Positions 17,287 through 26,894 of a stretch of 64,000 bases of DNA are shown piece by piece; within the stretch, counting starts at the first letter, position 1; every line of letters begins with the position of its first letter. A model generated the notes under the pieces. That model saw nothing but the letters and a program-made list of their open reading frames with translations, was not told the DNA's origin and did not search any database. Where the stretch lies: assembly GCF_014280435.1 (NCBI RefSeq), contig NZ_CP060388.1, forward strand, positions 1,922,001 through 1,986,000. The letters run 5' to 3'. A program made the translations under genes and the position numbers. This DNA is from Sphingobium sp. KCTC 72723 (GTDB lineage Bacteria > Pseudomonadota > Alphaproteobacteria > Sphingomonadales > Sphingomonadaceae).

Positions 17287-19986
17287 TCAGCCCAGCCGGT
17301 CTAGCGCCGCCTTCAGCCGGTCTGCCTCGGCGCTCTTGTCGGCATGATCCTCCCGCGCCTTGACGACGGCTTCGGGCTTGGCCTTTTCCACGAAGCTGGG
17401 GTTGGACAGGCGACCGCCCAGCGAATCGCGTTCCTTTTCCGCAGCGGCCAGCGCCTTGGCGAGGCGAGTCTTTTCCGCTGCGATGTCGATCACGCCTTCG
17501 AGCGGCAGGATGAAGGTGGCTTCATCCACCACGATCTGCGCCGCGCCGCCTGCTGGCGGATCACCGAAGGTCAGACTTTCGACCCTGCCCAGACGCGCAA
17601 GAGCGATCCCCTGCCGGTCGAGGCGGCGATGCGTTTCTTCCGACCCGTCGCGGACCACCATCGGCAGCTTCGCGCCCGGAGGGACGTTGAGTTCGGTGCG
17701 CGTGGTGCGGATCGCGCTGACCAGCCGGATCAGCCAGTCGATTTCCGCCTGCGCTTGCGCGTCCACGGCGGCCAGTGCCTGCGGCCATTGGGCGACGATC
17801 AGTTCGCTGGCGCGGGTGCCGGTCAGGTGCCACAATTCTTCGGTGATGAAGGGCATGAAGGGGTGGAGCATCACCAATATCTGGTCGAACGCCCAGCCCG
17901 CCACGGCGCGGGTTTCCGCATCCATCGCGCCTTTGGTGAGTTCGATATACCAGTCGCAAAACTGGTCCCAGACGAAATGATAGATGGCGTTCGAGGCTGC
18001 ATCGAAGCGCAGTTCGGCGAGCGCGATGTCGATCGCCTGCACGGCTGCCACTGTTTCGGCGATGATCCAGCGGTTGACCGGCAGTATCGCGGCGGGGGCT
18101 TCATGGCTGGTGGAGGCTGTGACGCCGTTCGACTGGAGGAAGCGGGCGGCGTTCCACAGTTTGGTGGCGAAGTTGCGGTATCCCTCGACTCGCTTCTCAT
18201 CCATCTTCACGTCGCGGCCCTGGCTTTCCATCGCCGCCATGAAGAAGCGCAGCGCGTCCGCGCCGAACTTGTCGATCAGGCCGAGCGGATCGACCACATT
18301 GCCCTTGGACTTGGACATTTTCTGGCCGTCGGCGGCGCGGACGAGCCCGTGGAGATAGAGTTTGCGCCATGGGACATCGCCCATGAACTCCATGCCCTGC
18401 ATCGCCATCCGCGCATCCCAGAAGAACAGGATGTCGAAACCGGAGATCAGCAAATCGTTGGGATAATGGCGTGACAACTTCTCGCTCTGTTCCGGCCAGC
18501 CCAGCGTGCCGAACGGCCAGAGCGCGGAGGAGAACCAGGTGTCGAGGACGTCCGGGTCGCGCACCAGCGCCTTGTTACCGGCCAGCGCTTGCGCTTCGGC
18601 TTCGGTTTCAGCGACATAAGGCGTGCCATCTTCATCGAACCAAGCCGGGATCTGATGGCCCCACCAAAGCTGGCGGGAGACGCACCAGGGCTGGATATTT
18701 TCCATCCAGTTGAAGAAGGTCTTTTCCCATGTCTTGGGGACGATTTCGATCCGGCCGTCGCGAACCGCCTGCATCGGTGCCTGTGCCAGCTTGGCGGCGT
18801 CGACATACCATTGGTCGGTCAGCCAGGGTTCGATGACCACGCCGGAGCGGTCGCCATAGGGGGTCTGGATGGTGCGCGGTTCGAAGTCGGCGGCGACTTC
18901 CTCACCCTCCTTGTTTTTCGTGACATGGGGGACCAGCAGGCCCAGCGCCTTCATTTCTGCGACCACGGCTTCGCGCGCGCCGTCCACGCCATCGCGCTTG
19001 AAGCGGTGGAGGCCAAGGAAGCGGTCTGGGATCAGGCCGTCGGCGGTCTGGACGACATTGGCGTCGGCGTCGAACATGTTGAGCATGTCGGCGGCCTTAG
19101 AGCCTGCGCGCTTGCCGACTTCGAAATCGTTGAAGTCGTGGCCGGGCGTGATCTTGACCGCGCCGGACCCCAGTTCCGGGTCGGCATGATCGTCCGCGAC
19201 GATAGGGATACGGCGTCCGGTAATCGGCAAAATGATATGCTTGCCGATGACGTCCTTATAGCGGGAATCCTCAGCATTTACAGCGATTGCCATGTCGGCC
19301 AGCATCGTTTCCGGGCGCGTTGTGGCGACAACGACATGGACAGTGCCATCACTTAATTGCGCGCCGTCTGCCAGCGGGTAGCGGAAGTGCCAGAAGCCGC
19401 CCTTCGTCTCCTTCGTTTCGACCTCCAGATCGGAAATGGCGGAGCGGAAATGGGGATCCCAGTTCACGAGCCGCTTGTCGCGGTAGAGCAGGCCGCGCTG
19501 GTGCAGTTCCACGAAGGTCTTGACGACGGCCTTGGAAAAGCCTTCGTCCATGGTGAAGCGTTCGTTGGCCCAGTCCATCGAGCAGCCCAGCCGTCGCAAC
19601 TGGCCAGTGATGGTGCCGCCGCTTTGCGCTTTCCAGTCCCAAACTTTCGTTACGAAGTCGTTACGACTATAGTCGGTGCGTTTCTGCCCCGCTGCGTTCA
19701 ATTGCCGTTCGACCACCATCTGCGTCGCGATGCCCGCATGGTCGGTGCCGACCACCCACAGCGCATCCTTGCCGCGCAACCGTTCGTAGCGGATCATGAT
19801 GTCCTGCAACGTATTGTCGAGCGCATGGCCGATGTGCAGGCTGCCCGTCACATTGGGCGGGGGGTTGACGATGGTATAGGGCTGGGCATCCGGCCGTTCG
19901 GGGCGGAACAGGCCGCGTTCTTCCCAATGGGCGTACCAGCGGGCTTCGATATCGGCGGGGTCGAATGTTTTGGGCAGATCGGTCAT
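17287..19986 (-). CDS. valS: Valyl-tRNA synthetase
   Basis: 899 residues, the expected length. Class I signature HIGH at 51-54 (GSLHIGHA), KMSKS in [12 protein letters not shown], the tRNA-editing CP1 insertion between them (with [12 protein letters not shown] and the acidic DFEVG region), the anticodon-binding domain, and a C-terminal coiled-coil arm ([23 protein letters not shown]...). ValRS loads valine on tRNA-Val and edits threonine. The start is an ATG preceded by a GC-rich leader. A large inverted repeat separates its 5' end from popZ upstream. Confidence 0.97.
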   Translation of the reverse strand: MTDLPKTFDPADIEARWYAHWEERGLFRPERPDAQPYTIVNPPPNVTGSLHIGHALDNTLQDIMIRYERLRGKDALWVVGTDHAGIATQMVVERQLNAAGQKRTDYSRNDFVTKVWDWKAQSGGTITGQLRRLGCSMDWANERFTMDEGFSKAVVKTFVELHQRGLLYRDKRLVNWDPHFRSAISDLEVETKETKGGFWHFRYPLADGAQLSDGTVHVVVATTRPETMLADMAIAVNAEDSRYKDVIGKHIILPITGRRIPIVADDHADPELGSGAVKITPGHDFNDFEVGKRAGSKAADMLNMFDADANVVQTADGLIPDRFLGLHRFKRDGVDGAREAVVAEMKALGLLVPHVTKNKEGEEVAADFEPRTIQTPYGDRSGVVIEPWLTDQWYVDAAKLAQAPMQAVRDGRIEIVPKTWEKTFFNWMENIQPWCVSRQLWWGHQIPAWFDEDGTPYVAETEAEAQALAGNKALVRDPDVLDTWFSSALWPFGTLGWPEQSEKLSRHYPNDLLISGFDILFFWDARMAMQGMEFMGDVPWRKLYLHGLVRAADGQKMSKSKGNVVDPLGLIDKFGADALRFFMAAMESQGRDVKMDEKRVEGYRNFATKLWNAARFLQSNGVTASTSHEAPAAILPVNRWIIAETVAAVQAIDIALAELRFDAASNAIYHFVWDQFCDWYIELTKGAMDAETRAVAGWAFDQILVMLHPFMPFITEELWHLTGTRASELIVAQWPQALAAVDAQAQAEIDWLIRLVSAIRTTRTELNVPPGAKLPMVVRDGSEETHRRLDRQGIALARLGRVESLTFGDPPAGGAAQIVVDEATFILPLEGVIDIAAEKTRLAKALAAAEKERDSLGGRLSNPSFVEKAKPEAVVKAREDHADKSAEADRLKAALDRLG

Positions 19987-20066
19987 GCCCGCGCTTTAAC
20001 GACCTGCGCGCGAAGATCAAATAGGGCGCTTCCTATGAAAATCCGCGAAAGGGCGGATTTTGCAGT

Positions 20067-20145
20067 CCGCACCGGCCCTCTCCCCCACCCGGCCTCCCAC
20101 AGAATATCCTGAACGGGAGGCCAGGTGGGGAGAGGGCCGGTGCGG
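20067..20145. repeat. Long GC-rich inverted repeat between popZ and valS
   Basis: The left arm (20067-20098) and right arm (20115-20145) are almost perfect reverse complements over about 31 bases; the arms begin CCGCACCGGCC and end GGCCGGTGCGG, and the 16-base loop is AT-rich. It is far longer than an ordinary terminator stem. It may be a mobile-type palindromic repeat, a transcript-end hairpin for the PopZ gene, or both. Its C-rich core (CCCTCTCCCC) resembles the palindromes at 53.6-53.75 kb. Confidence 0.75.
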
Positions 20146-20155
20146 CGTAACAGGT

Positions 20156-20632
20156 TTAGCGCGCAGTGATACGCGCGATTTCCTTGGCGACCATGTCCTC
20201 GACCAGAGCGGGCAGGCGCGCGTCGAGCCATTCCTTGAGCATCGGTTTCAACATCGCGCGGACCAGACCGTCGAGCGTATTGTCACCGCCATCCTGCGGC
20301 GTGACCAGCATGGACGACAGCGCGGACAGGGAATGGCGTGCGGCGACTTCGCTTTCGACCGACAGGATCGAATCCTCCGCCGCGACGGCAGCGACGGGCT
20401 TTGCCTTGGGGGCAGCTTTGGGCGCAGGCACGGCTTCCTCCAGCGGGATTTCGTCGGTCAGTTCCAGCACTTCTTCGACCGGCGTAAAGGTCGGCGCGAA
20501 GGACGCTTCGGCCTTGGGCGCGGGTTCGGCGCGGCCGCGACGCGGGGCGGCCTGCATCGCTTCCTCGCCCTCTTCGGCGATGATCCGTTTGATGGAGGAG
20601 AGAATTTCCTCCATCGACGGTTCCTTGGTCAT
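20156..20632 (-). CDS. popZ: PopZ-type polar organizing protein (DUF2497)
   Basis: 158 residues. The N-terminal helix EPSMEEILSSIKRIIAEE and the C-terminal helices LVRAMLKPMLKEWLDARLP...MVAKEIARI are the diagnostic elements of the PopZ family. Between them is a Pro-, Ala- and Glu-rich disordered linker (about 35-85). In Caulobacter this protein forms a polar matrix that anchors ParB/parS and recruits cell-cycle proteins. The sequence shows the same head, linker and oligomerising tail. I chose the ATG at 20632; a GTG at 20644 adds four residues. It sits just upstream of valS and downstream of tolC on the minus strand. Confidence 0.9.
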   Translation of the reverse strand: MTKEPSMEEILSSIKRIIAEEGEEAMQAAPRRGRAEPAPKAEASFAPTFTPVEEVLELTDEIPLEEAVPAPKAAPKAKPVAAVAAEDSILSVESEVAARHSLSALSSMLVTPQDGGDNTLDGLVRAMLKPMLKEWLDARLPALVEDMVAKEIARITAR

Positions 20633-20691
20633 GTCGCCCACCAACGCCCCCTGAAATTTCGTCCTGAATTTGGCGCTGCAAATACAGCCCG

Positions 20692-22143
20692 TTAGGGCCG
20701 CTGTGCCGCATCGGGACTCACATTGGCGTTTTGTGGCAATGTGTCAACGGTGCGCGTCGCCAACGGCATGGGCGCGGCATCATAGTCCCAGTCGAACCAT
20801 TTGCCCTTCACCCGGCCATAATTGACCGTGGGATCGTAGAGCGTGCCGCTTTCCAGCCCCAGATCGTCCGCCTGCGCATGGCCCATGGCCGCGAGCAGGC
20901 TGAACCCGGCGACATAGGCGTTGCGCCGCACGGTAACGAGTTGCACCCGCGCCCGGAGCGCTTCCTGCTCGGCGTCGAGAATGTCGAGGATCGTGCGGCT
21001 GCCGACCGAATTTTCCGCCCGCACACCTTCCAGCGACAGGCCGGACGCATCGACGGCTTTCTGGTTCGATTCGATCGCGTTGAGCGATGCCTGCCAACTG
21101 GCAAAAGCGCTGCGCGTCTGGGCAATGACGCCACGTTCGACTTCGATCTGCTGTTCCATCGCCTGCGATTCCTGCGCCTGGCGCTGGCGCACCTGCGCGG
21201 CAGGACGACCGCCCTGATAGAGCGGGATCGCCAGTGTAGCCCCTACCGCTGCCTGCTTGTTGGCGGCAATGTCGCTGTCCATATAATCGGTATAGCTGCC
21301 CTGGGTGAAGCCGGACAGGGTCGGCAGGCTACCGGCCTTTGCAACCTTCACATCGTAACGGGCCGCTTCCCGCGCCTTTTGCGCAGACAGGATATCGGGA
21401 TTGTCGGCCAGGGCGACCTGCACGGCGGCTTCGGGTGTTTCGGGCAGGCCCGGCAATATCGGCGGCGCTTCCAGATTGTCGGGCGCCTCACCCACCAGCG
21501 CGATGTAATTTTCGCGGCTGGCGATCAGGTTCGCCTGCGCATTCTGCAAATCGGACTGCGCCAGGGCGAGGCGCGATTGCGATTGCGCAACGTCGGTGCG
21601 GGTCAGGTCGCCGACTTCGAACCGGTCATTGCTGGCCTGAAGGTTCGTGTTCAGCACGTTGATATTCGCCAGGTTGAGCGAAACGATCGCACTGTCGCGG
21701 ATGACATCCATATAGGCGCCGACCACTTGCGAGAAAATGCTGGCTTCGGTGCCGCGCAAATTGGCCTGCCCCGCTTCCACGCGGGTTTTCGCCGCCTTCA
21801 CCCCGTCGCGCACCGCCCCACCCTGGTAGATAGGCACGTCGATGCTGACGCTGGCGCTGGCCGAACGATGGGGGGCCAGGAAGCTGTTGGACGGTCGGAC
21901 CACCAGTTCCTGAAACTGCGCCTGCGACTGGACAGAGGGCCGCCCCGATGCCTTTTGAATCGGCACATTTTCATCGGTCGCGCGCTGCCCCGCCCGTGCG
22001 CCGGTCAGCGTCGGGTTGGAGGCATAAGCCTTGGCCAGTGCGCCTTGCAGCGTTTCGGCCATGGCCGGATTCGCCAGCCCGGAAGTCAGCAACAGCAAGG
22101 CCGTAGCGGTGGTCCGCCGAAAAGAAAGTCGCTTTGCTGTCAT
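20692..22143 (-). CDS. tolC: TolC family outer-membrane efflux protein
   Basis: 483 residues. Signal peptide about 1-29 (ends NPAMA), then the TolC/OEP repeat pair: ETLQGALAKAYASNPTL at the start and SLDALRARVQLVTVRRN-like helices near the end. The segment ENSVGSRTILDILDAEQEAL is a hallmark of TolC. It forms the outer-membrane channel for type I secretion and RND efflux. The ATG at 22143 starts the signal peptide; 13 extra residues upstream are not conserved. The pcm-like gene ends 11 bases before it and the two are likely cotranscribed. Confidence 0.93.
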   Translation of the reverse strand: MTAKRLSFRRTTATALLLLTSGLANPAMAETLQGALAKAYASNPTLTGARAGQRATDENVPIQKASGRPSVQSQAQFQELVVRPSNSFLAPHRSASASVSIDVPIYQGGAVRDGVKAAKTRVEAGQANLRGTEASIFSQVVGAYMDVIRDSAIVSLNLANINVLNTNLQASNDRFEVGDLTRTDVAQSQSRLALAQSDLQNAQANLIASRENYIALVGEAPDNLEAPPILPGLPETPEAAVQVALADNPDILSAQKAREAARYDVKVAKAGSLPTLSGFTQGSYTDYMDSDIAANKQAAVGATLAIPLYQGGRPAAQVRQRQAQESQAMEQQIEVERGVIAQTRSAFASWQASLNAIESNQKAVDASGLSLEGVRAENSVGSRTILDILDAEQEALRARVQLVTVRRNAYVAGFSLLAAMGHAQADDLGLESGTLYDPTVNYGRVKGKWFDWDYDAAPMPLATRTVDTLPQNANVSPDAAQRP

Positions 22144-22153
22144 GATCCCCGTC

Positions 22154-22780
22154 TCAAAAAACGAACCGCTCCGGCGCGGCAAAGCCCGGCAACACTATCA
22201 TTTCGATGTCGGCCAGGCTGGAAAGGCCCAGCACGCCCGCCACGGCACGGCCGCTGCACAGGCGCGTGACACCCCGTTCGACGATACCCGTCACTACCCG
22301 TCCCCCATCGACAAGCTGCTGAACGAGCGTGGCGGGGACTTCCTCCACCGCGCCGTCGATGAACAAAAGATCATAGGGGGCGCCATCGGGCGATCCGGCG
22401 TTCAGTGGCCCACGCACTATGGTCGTGGCAGCGAAATCAGGCCCGCCTTCTTCCTCGACCGCTATGACCTGCGCGCCCAGCGCAGTCAGCAGCGCAGCGC
22501 TGTAGCCCGTGGCCGCACCGATCAACAGCACCTTGTCGCCCGGCGCAACCTGCGCCTCCGTCAACAGGCGGCCGACTACCAGCGGCGGATTGAGCGCGCG
22601 ACCACCGCCGAGCGGAACGGGACGGTCGATATAGGCCATGGCGCGGCGTTCGACCGGCACATAATCCTCACGCGGCAGCTTCGCCATCGCGGCGATCACG
22701 CGCACGTCGTCCACGTCGCTGGTGCGCAGCTGGCTTTCGACCATGGCGGTCCGCATCGAAGAAAAATTCTGCTCGGTCAC
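22154..22780 (-). CDS. Protein-L-isoaspartate methyltransferase-like protein
   Basis: 208 residues. The N-terminal segment MVESQLRTSDVDDVRVIAAMAKLPREDYVP is the standard Pcm beginning, and the SAM region is VLLIGAATGYSAALLTALG. Canonical Pcm has VLEIGTGSGYQ there, so the acidic residue is replaced by Leu. This may alter SAM binding or activity. Pcm repairs isoaspartate in aged proteins. The position directly before tolC is a recurring arrangement in sphingomonads. GTG at 22780 is the chosen start, with GCGAG upstream; the ATG at 22756 (MRTAMVES) would also keep the core. Confidence 0.82.
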   Translation of the reverse strand: MTEQNFSSMRTAMVESQLRTSDVDDVRVIAAMAKLPREDYVPVERRAMAYIDRPVPLGGGRALNPPLVVGRLLTEAQVAPGDKVLLIGAATGYSAALLTALGAQVIAVEEEGGPDFAATTIVRGPLNAGSPDGAPYDLLFIDGAVEEVPATLVQQLVDGGRVVTGIVERGVTRLCSGRAVAGVLGLSSLADIEMIVLPGFAAPERFVF

Positions 22781-22816
22781 GATAGTTTCTCGCTTGGTCC
22801 AGTGGGCTTGGCACAA

Positions 22817-22838
22817 CTGTATTGGCAATGCAATACAG
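22817..22838. promoter_or_regulatory. Palindrome CTGTATTG-N6-CAATACAG upstream of the pcm-tolC unit
   Basis: An exact 8-base inverted repeat, CTGTATTG at 22817-22824 and CAATACAG at 22831-22838. It lies about 37 bases upstream of the GTG of the pcm-like gene. The size and spacing fit an operator for a dimeric regulator or part of a promoter. No regulator gene is adjacent. Confidence 0.5.
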
Positions 22839-22984
22839 CAAGGGGATCATCGGTTCTCTAAATCAGCGCACGCCCCGCGCCAAGCGGCTTTGCGCGCCAT
22901 GGGACGAGATTCTTGTGGCGGGGCGTGTTGCACCGCTTGACTTTGCCATCGAAGGCGCACATTTGCGGCGTCCACCGCATGGAT

Positions 22985-23058
22985 GGCCCGATGGCGGAGT
23001 GGTGACGTAGAGGACTGCAAATCCTCGCACGCCGGTTCGATTCCGGCTCGGGCCTCCA
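22985..23058 (+). tRNA. tRNA-Cys (GCA)
   Basis: The cloverleaf is complete. GGCCCGA (22985-22991) pairs with TCGGGCC (23048-23054), the anticodon stem GAGGA/TCCTC encloses loop CTGCAAA with anticodon GCA at 23017-23019, and the T arm is CCGGTTCGATTCCGG. The encoded 3' CCA is at 23056-23058. Length is 74 bases. Confidence 0.96.
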
Positions 23059-23107
23059 ACTTCTTCCTTCTCGACTTGTCACGCCGCTCCCGTTTAAGAG
23101 GGGCGGC

Positions 23108-23782
23108 ATGATGAAACTGTTTATCGGCAACAAAGCCTATTCGAGCTGGTCGCTGCGTGGCTGGCTGGCGTGCAAATTGTCCGGCCTGCCGTTCGAGGAG
23201 GTGGTCGTTCCCCTCTATGACGAAGCGTGGGAGAAGCGGCGCGAGGGCGACGAGTTCGCGCCATCGTCGGGCAAGGTGCCGATATTGTGGGACGGCGACG
23301 ACATCGTCGTGTGGGACAGCCTGGCCATCGTCGAATATCTCAATGAGAAAACCGATGGCGACCTGTTCTGGCCGACCGATCCGGCGGCGCGGGCGATGGC
23401 GCGATCCATGGCGGCGGAAATGCACAGCAGCTTTGCCGCGCTGCGCCGCGAGCATAGCATGAACATACGCCAGATATACGATGCGGTGCCGCCGTCCGAC
23501 GCAGTAGCGCAGGATCTGGCACGGCTGATGCAGCTATGGGCGCAGGCGCGCGCGCGCCACGGCGGCGAGGGCGAGTTTCTGTTCGGCGCGTTCGGCGCGG
23601 CGGACGTGATGTTCGCGCCGGTGGTGACGCGGTTGATCACGTATCAATTGCCGGTCGCACGCTTTGCCGAAAGCTATATGCGCGCGATCATCGCCCATCC
23701 ATGGATGCAGGAGTGGATCGGCGGGGCGCAGGCGGAAGATTGGGTGATCGACAGGTTCGAAGTGCCGCCGAAAGTGGCGTGA
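23108..23782 (+). CDS. Glutathione S-transferase family protein
   Basis: 224 residues. The N-terminal thioredoxin-like domain starts LFIGNKAYSSWSLRGWLACKLSG, where the YSSWSLR pattern carries the catalytic Ser-type GSH contacts, followed by SGKVPILWDGD and VWDSLAIVEYLNEK (the Glu-Ser GSH-binding turn is partly changed). The C-terminal helical domain is present. This YSSWS subgroup is similar to YfcF-like GSTs. Enzymatic substrate is unknown. The ATG at 23108 (or 23111, next codon) is 50 bases after the tRNA-Cys gene. Confidence 0.88.
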   Translation: MMKLFIGNKAYSSWSLRGWLACKLSGLPFEEVVVPLYDEAWEKRREGDEFAPSSGKVPILWDGDDIVVWDSLAIVEYLNEKTDGDLFWPTDPAARAMARSMAAEMHSSFAALRREHSMNIRQIYDAVPPSDAVAQDLARLMQLWAQARARHGGEGEFLFGAFGAADVMFAPVVTRLITYQLPVARFAESYMRAIIAHPWMQEWIGGAQAEDWVIDRFEVPPKVA

Positions 23783-23786
23783 GACG

Positions 23787-24440
23787 ATGAGCGACGCACC
23801 GGACACCCCCGAAATGCCCAAGGAAGCACGCGCGGCTGAGGCCGCCGCGATCCGCCGTCGCTGGATAAGCCTGGGCGAAATGCTGGCTGTGCTGGCGGTC
23901 GGCATTTCTGCGCTGACGCTCTATCTCAACTGGTCGGACAAGCAGGACGAGCGCGCGTACAAGGCCAGCCAAAGCCGGTCGGCGTCGGCGCGCGCCGCCA
24001 AGCTGGTGCTGAACGCGAAGGCCGATGGCGACGACCGGCTGTTGCTGACACCCGCCGCGCCCGACCAGATCGTGCAGAGCCAGACCATTATTTTTCCCGG
24101 TGCGCTGGGCGTCGCGCCGGTTTCCACGACGGGCCAGCCACGGATCGAGGCGGGCTGGTTCGAAAGCGCACTCAAGCGAGCGCGGGAGAAGGCAAAGCTG
24201 CCCGATAATAGCGTAGGGGACGAGAAGCTGCCGGTCGTCATCACCACGCGCTTCGTGGTGAATGGCGAAGCGCGGGAGGACAATGCGGTCTATGACATTG
24301 GTTATGGCATAGCGGGTCGCTGGCTGGCCGGGCATGATGTGACGCTGCGTGGATTGTCGCTGGTGACGCGGGATGTCGGCAAGGTGCCAGTCGCGCGAAT
24401 CGATGCGCGCTGGTCGGCGGTGGTTGCGATACGCAAATGA
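23787..24440 (+). CDS. Membrane-anchored protein of unknown function
   Basis: 217 residues. A polar, acidic N-terminus with a RRR motif is followed by one transmembrane helix (about 28-47), then a soluble domain of about 165 residues. Orientation is probably N-in, with the domain in the periplasm. The domain is mixed alpha/beta with no motif I recognise. It begins 4 bases after the GST stop and is probably in the same transcript. I do not recognise the family; nothing in the sequence suggests an enzyme active site. Confidence 0.65.
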   Translation: MSDAPDTPEMPKEARAAEAAAIRRRWISLGEMLAVLAVGISALTLYLNWSDKQDERAYKASQSRSASARAAKLVLNAKADGDDRLLLTPAAPDQIVQSQTIIFPGALGVAPVSTTGQPRIEAGWFESALKRAREKAKLPDNSVGDEKLPVVITTRFVVNGEAREDNAVYDIGYGIAGRWLAGHDVTLRGLSLVTRDVGKVPVARIDARWSAVVAIRK

Positions 24441-24450
24441 TCGGGGCATG

Positions 24451-24481
24451 AAAAAACCCGGCCCCTTATGCAAGGACCGGG
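24451..24481 (-). terminator. Rho-independent terminator of ndk
   Basis: On the minus strand a CCCGG...CCGGG stem (arms at 24457-24461 and 24477-24481, extended by CC/GG and TT/AA pairs) is followed by TTTTTT (24451-24456). It lies 28 bases after the ndk stop and also before the end of the convergent membrane protein gene, so it may stop transcription from both sides. Confidence 0.85.
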
Positions 24482-24508
24482 CTGTTTCGGCGCGAGAGGA
24501 TCGCGGCT

Positions 24509-24931
24509 TTAGCCGACGATTTCTTCCGGCTTGAAGAAATAGGCGATTTCGGTCGCGGCATTTTCTTCGCTGTCCGAACCATGGACCGAATTGGCTTCAA
24601 TCGATTCGGCCAGTTCCTTGCGGATCGTACCGGCGTCGGCATTGGCGGGGTTGGTGGCACCCATGATGTCGCGGTTGCGCTGCACGGCGTTTTCGCCTTC
24701 CAGCACCTGGACGACGACCGGGCCGGAAATCATGAAGGCGACGAGATCGGCGAAGAAGGGGCGTTCCTTGTGGACGCCATAAAAGCCTTCGGCCTGTTCG
24801 CGGCTCATGCGGATACGCTTGGAAGCGACGACGCGCAGGCCAGCTTCCTCCAGCATCTTGGTGACGGCGCCGGTCAGGTTGCGACGAGTCGCGTCGGGCT
24901 TGATGATCGAAAAAGTGCGCGTGACGGCCAT
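24509..24931 (-). CDS. ndk: Nucleoside diphosphate kinase
   Basis: 140 residues, the standard length. The phosphohistidine is H117 in NSVHGSDS, and the N-terminal KPDATRRNL motif that binds nucleotide is intact. NDK equilibrates nucleoside di- and triphosphates in the cytoplasm. It is followed by its own terminator. The start ATG is followed by [12 protein letters not shown], which matches the family. Confidence 0.97.
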   Translation of the reverse strand: MAVTRTFSIIKPDATRRNLTGAVTKMLEEAGLRVVASKRIRMSREQAEGFYGVHKERPFFADLVAFMISGPVVVQVLEGENAVQRNRDIMGATNPANADAGTIRKELAESIEANSVHGSDSEENAATEIAYFFKPEEIVG

Positions 24932-25011
24932 GGCCCTCGGTACTCCAGATTGTGGGAAATGCTGGCCGCGCCTTTAGACGGGGCCGTGCTGCGCCGCAAG
25001 AGGCGTGTTTG

Positions 25012-25449
25012 CTATGGTCCCTGCACCCATTTGCGGCAGTCCTGCCGCCAGAAGCGCGGTTCCACGCCATCGCGCTTCGACAATGCACGCCAACTGGTCC
25101 GTGCGCCGTCGATCGTGTCAGCGTCGAAGAAGTAGAAGGCGCGGTCGAAGGTCAGCGCCTCTTCGCGCCACAGGCCATCGGCCAGCGCAATATGACGCGC
25201 GCCGTTGGCAGCGTGGCAGGAAGCGGTGAGCAGGATCGGCTGATGCCCCTCTCCTTCCTCCCCCACGCGACCATGCGCCAGAAAGCTGTCGGGCGGGCCA
25301 TTCCACAGGCCGGTGGAAATCCGGTCCAGCCGGTCGGGTTCGTCCGCCACCACCAGCAGGCGCGCGCCCAGCGCCAGGATGCGCGCCGCAATGGCGGGCA
25401 GCACCTGGTCGACCGGATCACGGCTCAGCTGATAGAAATCGACCTGCAT
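25012..25449 (-). CDS. holC: DNA polymerase III chi subunit
   Basis: 145 residues. It matches the HolC family: MQVDFYQLSRDPVDQVLPAIAARILALGARLLVVADE at the N-terminus, then the SFLAHGR and IALADGL segments. Chi links the clamp loader to SSB at the replication fork. The ATG overlaps the pepA stop by one base (TGATG), so holC is translationally coupled to pepA. This pepA-holC order is widely conserved in proteobacteria. The longer frame starting at 25575 is inside pepA and rejected. Confidence 0.93.
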   Translation of the reverse strand: MQVDFYQLSRDPVDQVLPAIAARILALGARLLVVADEPDRLDRISTGLWNGPPDSFLAHGRVGEEGEGHQPILLTASCHAANGARHIALADGLWREEALTFDRAFYFFDADTIDGARTSWRALSKRDGVEPRFWRQDCRKWVQGP

Positions 25450-26894
25450 CAGGCCTCGAACTTGTCCGCGACGAACTGATCGAGCAGGCGCACGCCATAG
25501 CCGGTCGCGCCCTTTTCGAATGTCGCGCCCGGCTTGTCGGACCAGACCATGCCCGCAATGTCGAGATGCGCCCATTTGACGCCTTCGTCGACGAAGCGCT
25601 TGATGAACTGCGCCGCCGTGATCGACCCGGCATAGCGGCCACCGATATTCTTCATGTCGGCGATCGGGCTGTCGATTAGCTTGTTATAGGCGTCGGACAG
25701 GGGGAAGCGCCACAGCGGTTCGCCGCTGGCCTTGCCCGCTGCGGTCAGATCGTCCGACAGGCCGTCATCGTTGGAGAACAGCCCGGCATATTGATCGCCC
25801 AGCGAAACGAGGATCGCGCCGGTCAGCGTCGCCAGATCGACGATGGTATCGGGCGCATAGGTTTTCTGCGCCCATGTCAGCACGTCGCATAGCACCAGAC
25901 GCCCTTCGGCATCAGTGTTGATGACTTCGATGGTCTGGCCCGACATGGATGTCACGATATCGCCGGGACGCTGCGCATTGCCGTCGGGCATGTTTTCGAC
26001 AAGGCCGCAAATGCCCACGACATGGGCCTTGGCCTTACGCCCCGCCAGCGCCTTGATCGCGCCCGCGACCGCGCCTGCGCCGCCCATGTCCCACTTCATG
26101 TCCTCCATGCCAGCGGCGGGCTTGATGGAAATGCCGCCAGTGTCGAACGTCACACCCTTGCCCACCAGAACGAGCGGCTTTTGCGACGTGCTATCCGTGC
26201 CGTCCCATTCCAGCGCCAGCAGACGCGCTTCGCGGACCGAACCCTGCGCCACGCCGAGCAGCGCGCCCATGCCGAGATCTTCCATCGCCGCGCGGTCCAG
26301 CACGGTGATCTTGACGCCAAGATCGGCCAGATGCTGGCAGCGTTCCACGAAGGTTTCAGGGTAGATGATGTTGGCCGGTTCCGACACCAGTTCGCGGGTC
26401 AGCGCCACGCCGTCGGCGACGGCGGCCAGCTTTTCCCATGCCGCGCCCGCATCCGCCGACACGATCGTCACCTGCGCCAGCGTGGGTTTGGCCTTTTCGG
26501 GCTGGCGCGTGCGATAAGTGTCGATCCGCCAGCTGCGCAATTTTGCGCCCAGCGCGAGACGGGCCGTGCCCTGTGCGCTGACGCCGCCGACACATTCGAC
26601 TGCTGCATGTGTTGCGCCGCTGGTCAGCAGTTTCGCCACCAGGCCACCGCCTGCCCGTTCCATATCGGCGTCGCTGCCCGTGCCGGTGCCAAGCAGAACG
26701 ACGCGCACGACCTTCCCGCCTTCGTCCGCGAAACTTTCAAAGCAGCTTCCCGCCTCACCACCAAAGCGCGCAGCGTTGGCGCCCGCCACCAGCGTTGCGG
26801 ACGCCGCGATCGGCAGGCTGTCCACCGCGCCCTTGCCCATGGCAAAGACCAGCGTGTCGGTGTCGGGACGGGTCGGGCTGATTGCGATATCCAT
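25449..26894 (-). CDS. pepA: Leucyl aminopeptidase (M17)
   Basis: 481 residues. The M17 signature NTDAEGRL is at about 326-333. Metal ligands are K246, D251, D269, D328 and E330, all present. The N-terminal regulatory domain is also there. PepA removes N-terminal residues from peptides in the cytoplasm and, in E. coli, is also a DNA-binding protein for XerCD recombination. It is divergent from lptD with a 155-base shared region and is followed directly by holC. Confidence 0.95.
   Translation of the reverse strand: MDIAISPTRPDTDTLVFAMGKGAVDSLPIAASATLVAGANAARFGGEAGSCFESFADEGGKVVRVVLLGTGTGSDADMERAGGGLVAKLLTSGATHAAVECVGGVSAQGTARLALGAKLRSWRIDTYRTRQPEKAKPTLAQVTIVSADAGAAWEKLAAVADGVALTRELVSEPANIIYPETFVERCQHLADLGVKITVLDRAAMEDLGMGALLGVAQGSVREARLLALEWDGTDSTSQKPLVLVGKGVTFDTGGISIKPAAGMEDMKWDMGGAGAVAGAIKALAGRKAKAHVVGICGLVENMPDGNAQRPGDIVTSMSGQTIEVINTDAEGRLVLCDVLTWAQKTYAPDTIVDLATLTGAILVSLGDQYAGLFSNDDGLSDDLTAAGKASGEPLWRFPLSDAYNKLIDSPIADMKNIGGRYAGSITAAQFIKRFVDEGVKWAHLDIAGMVWSDKPGATFEKGATGYGVRLLDQFVADKFEA

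Noticed and set aside
22847..23455. Minus-strand open frame running through tRNA-Cys and the GST gene
   Set aside because: It crosses a complete tRNA and lies opposite a GST with recognisable motifs.
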